Origin: Candidatus Desulfovibrio intestinipullorum
GTDB taxonomy: Bacteria; Desulfobacterota; Desulfovibrionia; Desulfovibrionales; Desulfovibrionaceae
Direction of reading: 5' to 3'
NCBI GenBank assembly: GCA_019113165.1
Contig: DXHV01000070.1
Span: forward strand, 1 to 63,248
DNA: 63,248 nucleotides
A program made the translations under genes and the position numbers. Shown one piece after another: positions 22,464 through 31,592 of this stretch (positions are counted from its first letter, which is position 1; the number at the start of each line of letters is the position of its first letter). The notes beneath the pieces were generated by a model, which saw nothing but the letters and a program-made list of their open reading frames with translations, was not told the DNA's origin and made no database searches.

Positions 22464-22563
22464 CTAGTGTTTAATTTTATTAGTCCACATACTGCTATCG
22501 ATTGAAAATCACTGTATTTTTCAGACGCATGTGGCATGATGGATGTTTGTAATTAGACACTAG
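22464..22563. repeat. 100-bp inverted-repeat element (copy 1), CTAG ends
   Basis: Begins CTAGTGTTTAATT and ends AATTAGACACTAG, imperfect terminal inverted repeats of about 13 bp. A near-identical copy in the opposite orientation lies at 29992-30090. The CTAG at its right end provides the TAG stop codon of cydB (complement of 22560-22562). It has no coding capacity and looks like a small non-autonomous mobile element. Confidence 0.85.
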
Positions 22564-23588
22564 TAGGAATGGCTGTCGTTGACCACCTCATTGGGGGTCA
22601 GCTTGTGGGAGAAGAGACGGTAGGCCCAGAACTGGTAGACAAGAACGATGGGCACCATCACCAGGGCAACACCCAGCATGATGGTCAGGGTCAGCTCGCT
22701 CGAGGCCGAATTGAAGGCCGTGAGGGTGGCTGCCGGATCCATGGAGGAGATGAGCATGTTGGGGAAGATGCCCATGACACCGAAGAAGGTCACGGCAACG
22801 ATGAACACGCAGTTGCAGACCCAGGCAAGAAGGATCTTCTTGCGCAGGAGCATGACCAGCACGCCGATCAGGCCAGCCACGGCCACCACGGGAATGATGA
22901 GCAGAGCCGGCATGGCAATGTAGTTCTTGAAGATGTCGGTGTAGAAGGCTGTCAGGAAGAGGAAGCCCACCAGACAGATCAGGGTCAGGGGCCAGAGCAG
23001 GTAGACAAAGCTCAGGGCGCGTTCCTGCAGTTCGCCTTCCGTCTTGAAGCACATCCACAGGGCACCGTGCAGGGCAAACATGACCAGAAAGAAGAGACCG
23101 CCGGCAAGGCCGTAGAAGTTGAGGAAGGTCAGCAGGTTGCCGTGGAAGACACCGCTGGCGTCAATGGGAATGCCCCTGAACAGGTTGGCAAAGGCCACGC
23201 CGAGCAGGACGGCAGCAATAAGATTGGTGGCAAAGTGCACCAGATCCCAGAGGGAGCGCCAGGCCGGATGGGCGATCTTGTTTCTGAACTCGTAGGAAAC
23301 AGCTCGCAGGATCAGGGCAAAGAGCAGCAGAAGCAGCGGCACGTAGAGGGCCGAGAACATGACGGCATAGGTCTTGGGGAAGGCGGCAAAGGTGACACCG
23401 CCGGCAGCGATGAGCCACACTTCGTTGCCGTCCCAGAAGGGACCGGTGGCATTGTAGATGACGCGGCGCTCGCCCTCGTCGCGGGCGGCAAAGGGCAGCA
23501 GGGCGCCCAGGCCGAGATCAAAACCGTCCAGGATGAAGTAGACTGCCCAGAGCAGGGCCCAGAGAATGAACCATATGGTTTCGAGCAT
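22560..23588 (-). CDS. cydB: Cytochrome bd oxidase subunit II
   Basis: The second membrane subunit of the quinol:O2 oxidoreductase; in an anaerobe it mainly serves oxygen removal. The 342-residue protein starts MLETIWFILWALLWAVYFILDGFDLGLGALLP, with the conserved WF..W.....Y..LDGFDLG pattern, and has FWDGNEVWLI, typical of CydB. About eight to nine membrane helices are visible. It begins two bases after the cydA stop, so the subunits are translated together. The stop codon is made by the end of the inserted 100-bp repeat, so the ancestral C-terminus may have been slightly different. No small CydX-like ORF follows. Confidence 0.95.
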   Translation of the reverse strand: MLETIWFILWALLWAVYFILDGFDLGLGALLPFAARDEGERRVIYNATGPFWDGNEVWLIAAGGVTFAAFPKTYAVMFSALYVPLLLLLFALILRAVSYEFRNKIAHPAWRSLWDLVHFATNLIAAVLLGVAFANLFRGIPIDASGVFHGNLLTFLNFYGLAGGLFFLVMFALHGALWMCFKTEGELQERALSFVYLLWPLTLICLVGFLFLTAFYTDIFKNYIAMPALLIIPVVAVAGLIGVLVMLLRKKILLAWVCNCVFIVAVTFFGVMGIFPNMLISSMDPAATLTAFNSASSELTLTIMLGVALVMVPIVLVYQFWAYRLFSHKLTPNEVVNDSHSY

Positions 23589-23590
23589 GG

Positions 23591-24898
23591 TTAAGCCTCC
23601 TCAGGCCCCTTGCGGGCATATTTGATGAGCAGGAAGATATCCAGGATGCCCAGGAGAGTGTACACCACAATGAAGGCAACAAGAGAGAAGAGAATGTTGC
23701 CGGGATCCACGGGGGAAACGGCGTCGGAGGTACGCATGAGGTTGTAGACAATCCACGGCTGACGGCCAATTTCCGCCACGGCCCAGCCCAGGGCAATGGC
23801 AAGATAGGGCAGTGGTATCATCCAGGGCAGCACGGAGAGCAGGCGGGGATGGGGCTCGTCCTTCTTGCGCTGCAGGAAGGTCCACAGGGCAACAAGGATG
23901 AAGAGGCCGCCAAGACCAATCATGAGGCGGAAGGACCAGAAGGTGGGGCCGAGGGGCGGACGGTCTTCCTTGGGGAAGTCCTTGAGACCCTTGACCTCGG
24001 CATCAAAGCTGCCGAAGCTCAGGAAGCTGACCATGCCGGGCAGCGGAATGGCCTCTATGCTGTTGGTTTCATTTTCGGCATCCGGCACTGCCAGCACATA
24101 GAAGGGCACGTTCCTGGCTGTTTCCCAGTGGCCTTCCATGGCAGCCAGCTTGGCAGGCTGCAGATTGGCAACGTTCTTGCCCTGCAGGTCGCCCGTGAGG
24201 GCCACGGCCAGGGCCAGGATCAGGGTGAAGGGAGCAGCAAAGCGGAAGCTTCTGCGGAAGAAGTCCGCATGCTCGTTCTGCTTGCGCATATGCCAGGCAG
24301 AGACGCCCAGCACGAAGAAGCCGGCCAGAAGCCAGGCCGTGATGATGGTGTGCGCGAACATGCCCCAGGCATAGGGGTTGGTTACCACGTCAAAGAAGTT
24401 TGCCAGTTCCGCACGACCGTTGCGCAGAACATAGCCCGTGGGATTCTGCATGAAGCCGTTGGCAAGGATAATCCACAGGGCAGAAAGGTTGCCGGCAATG
24501 AACACAAGCCAGGCACAGACGCAGTGTGCCTTCTTGCTGAGTTTCTTCCAGCCGAAGTGCCAGACTGCCAGGAAAGTGGATTCCAGGAAAAAGGCCACGG
24601 TGGCTTCAATGGCCAGCAGAGAGCCGAAGATATCGCCCACGTATTCCGAGTAGCGGGACCAGTTGGTGCCGAACTGGAATTCCAGGGTGATGCCCGTGAC
24701 AACGCCCAGGGTAAAGTTGATCAGGAAGAGCTTGCCCCAGAACTGGGCGTGTTTGCGCCAGATTTCGTCATTGGTTCTGACGTATTTGGTCTCCATCCAG
24801 GCGATGAGGAGCGAAAGCCCCAGCGTCAGTGGAACGAAGATAAAGTGGAAAAAGACAGCTACAGCAAACTGCAGCCTGGACAGCATTACTGCATCCAT
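23591..24898 (-). CDS. cydA: Cytochrome bd oxidase subunit I (short Q-loop type)
   Basis: The haem-bearing subunit that oxidises quinol and reduces oxygen to water. About 435 residues from ATG 24898, preceded by GGGAGGGAG at good distance; the open frame upstream lacks these features. MLSRLQFAVAVFFHFIFVPLTLGLS carries the haem b595 histidine; the Q-loop region (MVSFLSFGSFDAEVKGLKDFP) is short, and WSFRLMIGLG holds the Met/Arg region of the b558 site. The length and short loop put it in the S subfamily common in anaerobes. Confidence 0.95.
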   Translation of the reverse strand: MDAVMLSRLQFAVAVFFHFIFVPLTLGLSLLIAWMETKYVRTNDEIWRKHAQFWGKLFLINFTLGVVTGITLEFQFGTNWSRYSEYVGDIFGSLLAIEATVAFFLESTFLAVWHFGWKKLSKKAHCVCAWLVFIAGNLSALWIILANGFMQNPTGYVLRNGRAELANFFDVVTNPYAWGMFAHTIITAWLLAGFFVLGVSAWHMRKQNEHADFFRRSFRFAAPFTLILALAVALTGDLQGKNVANLQPAKLAAMEGHWETARNVPFYVLAVPDAENETNSIEAIPLPGMVSFLSFGSFDAEVKGLKDFPKEDRPPLGPTFWSFRLMIGLGGLFILVALWTFLQRKKDEPHPRLLSVLPWMIPLPYLAIALGWAVAEIGRQPWIVYNLMRTSDAVSPVDPGNILFSLVAFIVVYTLLGILDIFLLIKYARKGPEEA

Positions 24899-25300
24899 GC
24901 CACTCCCTCCCGGTTGCCTGAGACTGCACAGGCACACTGCCGGAAGGTGTCCTGCCTCTGCCGAGTGATCGCGCAGTCTCAGAAAATGAAAAGTGCCAAA
25001 AGTGATCGACCGATAATGGACGGATACTGAACTGAAGAACGGAGTACAAATGGGGCGTGTCGTCGTGCGGGTACAGTTTGCCCCGACTTCGGGCAGGCCC
25101 TTCCTGGCATGGGAGAGACCTGTCCCCCGCGTTGCGGCATTACTCTTCTTATCGATAATCAGAGCTGTTTGCAAGCAAGAGATCCGTATTGCAGGAGCAT
25201 GAGAGAGCCCTCCTGCAGACGCCAGGAAGGCGCTCCCTGTGAACCTGTCCCCGGAGCTCTTTCCCAGGGACGGTCTGTTCCCTCTCTGTTCGGTAAGGGA
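24899..25300. other. Intergenic region upstream of cydA
   Basis: About 400 bp that must hold the cydAB promoter. No gene, strong hairpin or recognisable operator is seen. Confidence 0.4.
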
Positions 25301-26494
25301 TCAGGACCTGTAGTCGGAGTTCAGCCTGACGTAGCCCACGCTCAGGTCCGAGGCTTCCAGGGTATAGTGGCCAGGACCCACGCCGATGGCAATGTCAATG
25401 GGAATGTCTTCCTTCTGCAGGGGGCCTTCCAGCTGGTCATCGAAATTGCTGCCCAGGGGCTGACCGTTGCGGAAGAGTTCCACGCCGCACAGGGACACGG
25501 AGACGTCCTCGGGCTTCATGGGAACGCCGCTGCGTCCCACGGCAGCCACAATGCGTCCCCAGTTGGCGTCCCGGCCGTAGATGGCCGTCTTGACCAGCTG
25601 GGAGTGGCCGACGGTGCGGGCCACCTGCTCGGCATCCCTGTTTGAATCCGCGCCGTGGACGTGGATGTGCATGACCTTGGTGGCGCCTTCGCCATCCTTG
25701 ACCAGCATGTGGGCCGTGGTGCGCAGGATGTCCGTGAGGGCTTCCTCGAAGAGTGCGGCATCTCTGGGGTCCTCCAGGGAAACACCGGAGGCGCCGTTGG
25801 CCAGGGCCAGAATGGTGTCATTGGTGGAGGTGTCGCCGTCCACGCTGACCCTGTTGAAGGTGGCATCGGCACAGCGCGCAAAGAGAGCCTGCCACTTTTG
25901 GGGATCCACTATGGCGTCCGTCAGCACCACGCAGAGCATGGTGGCCATGTTGGGGCAGATCATGCCGGCGCCCTTGGCCATGGTGGTCAGGCGCACCGTG
26001 CCGCCGGAGAGCTGCAGATCCCTGCTGGCAAACTTGGGGAAGGCATCCGTGGTCATGAAGGCTCTGGTAAAGCCCTCGGCGTCGCGGCTGCCCAGGCTTT
26101 CCACCAGGGCAGGCACGGCTGCTTCCCACTTGTCCATCTTGAGCTGATCGCCAATGACGCCGGTGGACAGGGGCAGGAGACTTTCCGCCTCAAGGCCCAG
26201 CCTGCCGGCCACCATGGCCAGCGTGCTGCGGCAGTTTCTGAGTCCCTCGTCGCCGGTGCAGGCATTGGCCTGTCCGGAATTGGCCACCACGCCGCGCACG
26301 GTGCGGTGTGTCTTGAGAATATCCTGGCAGACCAGGACAGGAGCTGCCTTGAAAACGTTGGTGGTGAAGACACCGGCGGCAACAGCATCGACTTCGGAAA
26401 CAATGAGACCGAGATCGTCCCTGCCCTGCTTCTTGAAGCCTGCCTGCGCGGTTCCGGCTGCAAAGCCCCTGGGTAAATCATTTGTCTGTTTCAC
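25301..26494 (-). CDS. argJ: Bifunctional glutamate N-acetyltransferase / amino-acid acetyltransferase
   Basis: Transfers the acetyl group from N-acetylornithine to glutamate, recycling it in arginine synthesis; many members also use acetyl-CoA. The 397-residue proenzyme cleaves itself before the Thr in KGAGMICPNMATML, giving alpha and beta chains. Other family signs are the start GFAAGTAQAGFK, VVANSGQANACTG, STGVIGDQL, SVDGDTSTNDT and GRDANWGRIVAAVGRSG. Monofunctional versus bifunctional action cannot be told from the sequence. Confidence 0.95.
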   Translation of the reverse strand: MKQTNDLPRGFAAGTAQAGFKKQGRDDLGLIVSEVDAVAAGVFTTNVFKAAPVLVCQDILKTHRTVRGVVANSGQANACTGDEGLRNCRSTLAMVAGRLGLEAESLLPLSTGVIGDQLKMDKWEAAVPALVESLGSRDAEGFTRAFMTTDAFPKFASRDLQLSGGTVRLTTMAKGAGMICPNMATMLCVVLTDAIVDPQKWQALFARCADATFNRVSVDGDTSTNDTILALANGASGVSLEDPRDAALFEEALTDILRTTAHMLVKDGEGATKVMHIHVHGADSNRDAEQVARTVGHSQLVKTAIYGRDANWGRIVAAVGRSGVPMKPEDVSVSLCGVELFRNGQPLGSNFDDQLEGPLQKEDIPIDIAIGVGPGHYTLEASDLSVGYVRLNSDYRS

Positions 26495-26538
26495 GGTGAA
26501 GTTCCTCGGGCGGCCAGTTTTCTGGCGTTTTTTACATG

Positions 26539-26578
26539 AAAAAAAAGAGGCGGAAAGCCTGAAACAGGCTGCCGCCTC
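26539..26578 (-). terminator. Terminator of the str operon
   Basis: GAGGCGG (26547-26553) pairs with CCGCCTC (26572-26578), with an inner AAGCCTG/CAGGCT stem. The A-run at 26539-26546 reads as a T-run on the minus strand, 25 bases after fusA. Confidence 0.9.
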
Positions 26579-26603
26579 GTATGCGTTCTATGAAATGTCT
26601 GTC

Positions 26604-28682
26604 TTACGCCTTGGCACTCTTGATCTGCTCGGCCAGGTTGGCAGGCACACGTTCGTAGTGGTCAGGCTGCATGGTGAAGGAAGCACGTCCCTGGGTCTTG
26701 GAACGCAGGTCCGTGGCATAGCCGAACATGCTGGCCAGGGGCACCTGGCAGCGGACGGCCTGGGCTCCGCCGGCGCGGGCTTCCATGCTGGACACGCGGC
26801 CGCGGCGGCCGGTGAGGTCGCCCATCACGTCGCCCAGGTATTCCTCGGGGGTGACGACTTCCACGTCCATGATGGGTTCAAGCAGCTCGGGGGCAGCCTT
26901 CTGCATGGCGTCCTTGATGGCCATGGAGCCGGCCACGTAGAAAGCCTGTTCGGAGGAGTCCACTTCGTGGTAGGAACCGAAGACCAGGTTGACCTTGATG
27001 TCCACGCAGGGGAAGCCGGCGACCACGCCGCTCTTCATGGCGTCCTGAATGCCCTTGTCGATGGAGGGGATGTATTCCTTGGGAATCACGCCGCCAGTGA
27101 TGGAGTTGACGAACTCGTAGCCCTTGCCGGGATTGGGTTCGATTTCGATGACGCAGTGACCGTACTGGCCGCGACCACCGGACTGCTTGACATGCTTCAT
27201 GTCGGACTTGGCAGGCTTGGTGATGGTTTCGCGGTAGGCAACCTGAGGCTTGCCCACATTGGCGTTCACGTTGAATTCGCGGGTCAGACGGTCAACAATG
27301 ATTTCCAGATGCAGTTCGCCCATGCCGGCGATGAGGGTCTGACCGGTTTCCTCGTCACCCTTGACGCGGAAGGAGGGGTCTTCCTTGGCGAGCTTGCTCA
27401 GGGCAGCGGAGAGGGCGTCCCTGTCGCTCTTGGTCTTGGGCTCGATGGCCACTTCGATAACGGGATCCGGAATGTGCAGGGATTCCAGAATGACCACGCG
27501 CTTGTCGTCGCACAGGGTGTCACCGGTGGAGGCGTTCTTGAGGCCCACCAGAGCCACGATGTCGCCGGCGCCGGCCCACTTGATGTCTTCACGCTTGTTG
27601 GCGTGCATCTTCAGGATGCGGCCCACACGTTCGCGCTTGCCGTTGTTGGCATTGAGCACGGTCATGCCGCTTTCCAGATAGCCGGAATAGATGCGGAAGA
27701 AGGAAAGGTGGCCGATGAAGGGGTCGGAGAACAGCTTGAACACCATGCCGCACAGGGGCTCGTTGTCATCGCAATGGCATTCCACGGTCTCTTCCTCGTT
27801 CTTGGGCATATGGCCGAGAACCGGGGGAATGTCCACGGGAGAGGGCAGGTAGCTCACGATGGCGTCGAGCAGGGGCTGCACGCCCTTGTTGCGGAAGGCA
27901 GAGCCGCACAGCACGGGCACCACGCTGCGGTTGATGGTGGCCTTGCGCAGGCAGGAGACGATTTCTTCCTCGGTCAGTTCCTCGCCATTGAGGTACTTTT
28001 CCAGCAGGACTTCGTCTTCTTCGGCAACGGCTTCCAGCATGGCATGGCGGTACTGCTCGAAATCGGCCTGCATGTCGGCGGGCACGGGGCCCACTTCAAA
28101 TTCGATACCCTTGCTGCTCTTGTCGTAGATGATGGCTTCGCCCCTGATGAGGTCGACGATGCCGTCAAATTTGTCTTCAGCGCCGATGGGCAGCTGAACG
28201 GGAATGGGGGTGGCACCCAGACGATCGTGGATCATTTCCACGCAGCGAAGGAAGTTGGCACCAATGCGGTCCATCTTGTTGACAAAGCAGATACGGGGCA
28301 CGCCGTAGGTATCTGCCTGACGCCAGACTGTTTCAGACTGGGGTTCGACACCGGCGACGGCATCAAAAACGCAGACAGCACCGTCGAGCACACGCAGGGA
28401 ACGTTCCACTTCGATGGTGAAGTCCACGTGGCCGGGAGTATCGATGATATTGATGCGGCAGTCTTTCCAGAAGCAGGTTGTTGCTGCAGAGGTAATGGTA
28501 ATGCCGCGCTCTTTTTCTTCTTCCATCCAGTCCATGGTGGACTCACCGTCATGTGTCTCACCAATCTTGTGATTGACACCGGTGTAGAAAAGGATGCGTT
28601 CGGTGGTCGTTGTCTTACCAGCGTCAATATGGGCCATAATGCCGATATTGCGTTCTTTGTCTATTGTCACAGTGCGGGCCAC
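26604..28682 (-). CDS. fusA: Translation elongation factor G
   Basis: The GTPase that drives ribosomal translocation and, with RRF, recycling. 692 residues, the normal length. The G-domain shows [18 protein letters not shown] (P-loop), [15 protein letters not shown] (switch I), DTPGHVDFT and NKMDR. Domain II-V blocks such as [14 protein letters not shown] and [14 protein letters not shown] are standard. It is the last gene of rpsL-rpsG-fusA, followed directly by a terminator, so tuf is not part of this operon. A single EF-G of this canonical type is assumed to serve both translocation and recycling. Confidence 0.97.
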   Translation of the reverse strand: MARTVTIDKERNIGIMAHIDAGKTTTTERILFYTGVNHKIGETHDGESTMDWMEEEKERGITITSAATTCFWKDCRINIIDTPGHVDFTIEVERSLRVLDGAVCVFDAVAGVEPQSETVWRQADTYGVPRICFVNKMDRIGANFLRCVEMIHDRLGATPIPVQLPIGAEDKFDGIVDLIRGEAIIYDKSSKGIEFEVGPVPADMQADFEQYRHAMLEAVAEEDEVLLEKYLNGEELTEEEIVSCLRKATINRSVVPVLCGSAFRNKGVQPLLDAIVSYLPSPVDIPPVLGHMPKNEEETVECHCDDNEPLCGMVFKLFSDPFIGHLSFFRIYSGYLESGMTVLNANNGKRERVGRILKMHANKREDIKWAGAGDIVALVGLKNASTGDTLCDDKRVVILESLHIPDPVIEVAIEPKTKSDRDALSAALSKLAKEDPSFRVKGDEETGQTLIAGMGELHLEIIVDRLTREFNVNANVGKPQVAYRETITKPAKSDMKHVKQSGGRGQYGHCVIEIEPNPGKGYEFVNSITGGVIPKEYIPSIDKGIQDAMKSGVVAGFPCVDIKVNLVFGSYHEVDSSEQAFYVAGSMAIKDAMQKAAPELLEPIMDVEVVTPEEYLGDVMGDLTGRRGRVSSMEARAGGAQAVRCQVPLASMFGYATDLRSKTQGRASFTMQPDHYERVPANLAEQIKSAKA

Positions 28683-28771
28683 GGGATTTCCTCCAAAAAG
28701 ATGCCAGCTGTCCTAGGCACAATGCTGTGCAGTTCCCTGCACAGCATTGCACTTCTTATGCTCTGTACAGT

Positions 28772-29278
<507 letters not shown>

Positions 29279-29367
29279 TCAGCCCCGCAGCGCCCGGCGC
29301 CTGCGGCAGCCTGGTGCGTTGCATGACGAACACCGATAACGAGCGAAATGCTTGGATAGCAAAAAAA

Positions 29368-29739
29368 CTACTTCGGACGCTTGGCGCCGTACTTGGAACG
29401 GCTCTTGCGACGATCGGAAACACCGGAAGTATCCAGGGTGCCACGGATGATGTGGTAACGCACACCAGGAAGGTCCTTCACACGGCCGCCGCGGATGAGC
29501 ACGACGGAGTGTTCCTGCAGGTTGTGGCCTTCACCGGGGATGTAGGCGGTGACTTCGAGGCCGTTGGTCAGGCGCACACGGGCGACCTTGCGCAGGGCGG
29601 AGTTAGGCTTCTTGGGGGTGGTGGTGTACACGCGGGTGCACACACCACGACGCTGAGGGCAGGAGTGCAGTGCAGGTGTCTTTTTGTGCTTCACTGAATC
29701 CTTGCGCTCAATGCGGATGAGCTGGTTGATGGTAGGCAT
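29368..29739 (-). CDS. rpsL: 30S ribosomal protein S12
   Basis: Decoding-centre protein of the 30S subunit. 123 residues; [20 protein letters not shown] is a standard start. The two lysines whose mutation gives streptomycin resistance are wild type, in [12 protein letters not shown] and [12 protein letters not shown]. First gene of the str operon, with a long leader upstream. Confidence 0.97.
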   Translation of the reverse strand: MPTINQLIRIERKDSVKHKKTPALHSCPQRRGVCTRVYTTTPKKPNSALRKVARVRLTNGLEVTAYIPGEGHNLQEHSVVLIRGGRVKDLPGVRYHIIRGTLDTSGVSDRRKSRSKYGAKRPK

Positions 29740-29817
29740 TCTTCCTCCAAAAAATTTCGCCTCTCTACTCGGGGGCGCAAAACAAGAAGAGGGGCCGACC
29801 CCCTCTAAAGCAGGCGA

Positions 29818-29846
29818 GCTTTACAAAACAACGTCACTTTTGTCAA
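29818..29846 (-). promoter_or_regulatory. Possible promoter of the str operon
   Basis: Reading the minus strand, a perfect TTGACA (complement of 29841-29846) is followed after 17 bp by TAAAGC, a poor -10. Just upstream is an exact inverted repeat, TTTTGACA (29851-29858) / TGTCAAAA (29873-29880). Position about 80-110 bp before rpsL is suitable. Confidence 0.4.
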
Positions 29847-29991
29847 CTCTTTTTGACAATGCCTTGAAATCATGTCAAAAGCTGCCAAAAGCCCGTATAC
29901 TGTCAGGTCGCATCTGTCCCGAACGGGCCTGTGCGTGCCCGGGACACACGGACAGCTCGCGCCCGTCTGCCCTCATATTCGCTCAAAAAAA

Positions 29992-30090
29992 CTAGTGTCT
30001 AATTACAAAAATCCATCATGCTACATGCGTCTGAAAATACAGTGATTTTCAATCAATAGCAGTATGTGGACTAATAAAATTAAACACTAG
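29992..30090. repeat. 99-bp inverted-repeat element (copy 2), CTAG ends
   Basis: The reverse complement of the 22464-22563 copy with about four differences, one of them a single-base gap. Ends are CTAGTGTCTAATT and AATTAAACACTAG. Its right-hand CTAG supplies the TAG stop of the neighbouring minus-strand gene (complement of 30087-30089), just as copy 1 does for cydB. Confidence 0.85.
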
Positions 30091-30515
30091 TCCTCGTGAT
30101 GGTGATCGCAGCCGCAGGTGCAGCCGTGATCGTGATCGTGGTCGTGGTCGTGGCTGTGCCTGCTCCGGCGGACCATGCGCTCTTCAACGTAGTCGTCCAG
30201 GTCGTCGGTCTCGCCGAGATACTCCAGAACCCTGTAGTGCAGGTTGCCGATGAGCTGCTCGAGAAAGTCGGTGGCCTCGTCGCCAAAGGTCCTGCTGAGC
30301 AGGCTGACCAGAAACTCTATACGCCGGGCATTGCGGAAGGCTTCCCTGCCCTCCTCGTCGCCCTCGGGGACGTCTTCCAGTGCCTGTTCCATGAGGCGGA
30401 TTTCTTCCTCGGTGACATTCTTGATGGGCTGGATCTGATTGTTGATATGAACCATGCCGTTGATCAGGGTGAGTTCCTGCGGCTCGCCATTGAGATAGCC
30501 AATGATGAAAGACAT
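30087..30515 (-). CDS. Acidic protein with His/Asp/Cys-rich metal-binding tail
   Basis: A 142-residue protein I cannot assign to a family. It starts MSFIIGYLNGEPQELTLING (ATG 30515 after GGAG) and has an acidic helical middle. It ends in a tail from about residue 119 made of alternating His and Asp followed by CTCGC and HHH, a clear candidate for binding Ni, Zn or Co ions. There is no signal peptide, so it should be cytoplasmic. Similar tails occur on nickel chaperones such as SlyD and HypB, but the body does not resemble them. Its stop codon is made by the adjacent 99-bp repeat. A metal-store or metallochaperone role is inference. Confidence 0.75.
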   Translation of the reverse strand: MSFIIGYLNGEPQELTLINGMVHINNQIQPIKNVTEEEIRLMEQALEDVPEGDEEGREAFRNARRIEFLVSLLSRTFGDEATDFLEQLIGNLHYRVLEYLGETDDLDDYVEERMVRRSRHSHDHDHDHDHGCTCGCDHHHED

Positions 30516-30558
30516 AGTGTTCTCCGCAAAATGAGAGAGATGGCAGTGAACAAATGAT

Positions 30559-30591
30559 GTCCGCGTCTCCGCTGCATGCGGGGACGCGGAC
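30559..30591. terminator. GC-rich hairpin upstream of the His-rich protein gene
   Basis: GTCCGCGTC (30559-30567) pairs with GACGCGGAC (30583-30591). There is no good T-run; it could end the valS transcript or sit in the leader of the His-rich gene. Confidence 0.4.
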
Positions 30592-30662
30592 AGGGGATAA
30601 TCGGGACTGAGCCTGGCACGTGCCGAAAGCGGCCGTCTGGACTGCACGGGGAAGGGACGGCC

Positions 30663-31592
30663 CTACGGCCTGCCTCCTTCGTCCTCGTCGTCCTCGTCAT
30701 CGAGCACGTCATCGCGCTCATCCTGACAGATGTCGACCACCTTGCGCAGGTTGGCAACAAGCGCCGCCTGATCCCTGGTCTTCACAAGGGCCACAAGCTT
30801 CTGCACAACCTGGCCTCTCTCGGCAGAAAGTTCCCTGTCGCCAAGGACATTGTTCCGGGCAAGAAGCAGCAGGATATCCTGCATGCGCTCTGCAGTCTTC
30901 AGCTCCACTCCGGTGAGGGCGTCCATGGTGTCTTCCTCCACGGCGGCCAGCACCATGATGGAGCTTGTGTACAGGCGTTCGATGAAGTTGCCGTACAGAA
31001 AGCCGCCAAGGAAGCGCAGGGACTGTTCGTTCTCGCCGGCCAGGGCGAACATCCTTTTCATTTCGGCCGAGGAATAGCGGGCCAGTTCAGCCTGCCCCTT
31101 TGGCGTGTGCATGGCCTTCTGGACAGCGGCTATCTGCGTCTGGCCAAGCCCTGCCTGCCGGAGCTTCGGGAGCAGCAGCTGCAGCACCTTCTGTTCGCGC
31201 TGCACGTCGGCAACCGAGCCGAAGCAGAAGGCAAAGTCCCTGTCGGCCGTGACCATGCCGCTGGTGACGGCCCGCCAGTCCCACTCTTCCCTGCCCGTGG
31301 GGCTGATGGAAGAGGAGATGCTCAGCTGCGGCTGATAGATGAAGCCGGCCTTCTTGAAGGCGCGGATTTCCGAAAGCGCCTTTTCAATGAGGCTGGACTC
31401 GATGACCATGGTCTGCAGCCTGGCGCTCACTTCGCCGGTCTGCAGGGCCAGGGCCCTGGCGGGCAGGGAAAGGACAGAAAGGACAAGGACAAGAAGCGGC
31501 ACAAGGACAAGGGCTGTCAGACGGGCAGGCCGTGCCGCCCCTCTGACAGCTTCCTGTGCACGCAACGCTTCTGGTGCATCAGTCTTCGCCAT
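30663..31592 (-). CDS. Secreted protein of unknown function, coupled to valS
   Basis: A 309-residue protein with a signal peptide: basic start, hydrophobic run LTALVLVPLLVLVLSVLSL, likely cleavage after PARALA. The mature part is mostly helical with no motif I recognise and ends in a very acidic tail (DDVLDDEDDEDEGG). Its ATG at 31592 overlaps the last 14 bases of valS, so it is probably translated by coupling. Such partnership with a tRNA synthetase is likely only operonic. It should act in the periplasm or at the outer membrane; nothing more can be said. Confidence 0.7.
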   Translation of the reverse strand: MAKTDAPEALRAQEAVRGAARPARLTALVLVPLLVLVLSVLSLPARALALQTGEVSARLQTMVIESSLIEKALSEIRAFKKAGFIYQPQLSISSSISPTGREEWDWRAVTSGMVTADRDFAFCFGSVADVQREQKVLQLLLPKLRQAGLGQTQIAAVQKAMHTPKGQAELARYSSAEMKRMFALAGENEQSLRFLGGFLYGNFIERLYTSSIMVLAAVEEDTMDALTGVELKTAERMQDILLLLARNNVLGDRELSAERGQVVQKLVALVKTRDQAALVANLRKVVDICQDERDDVLDDEDDEDEGGRP

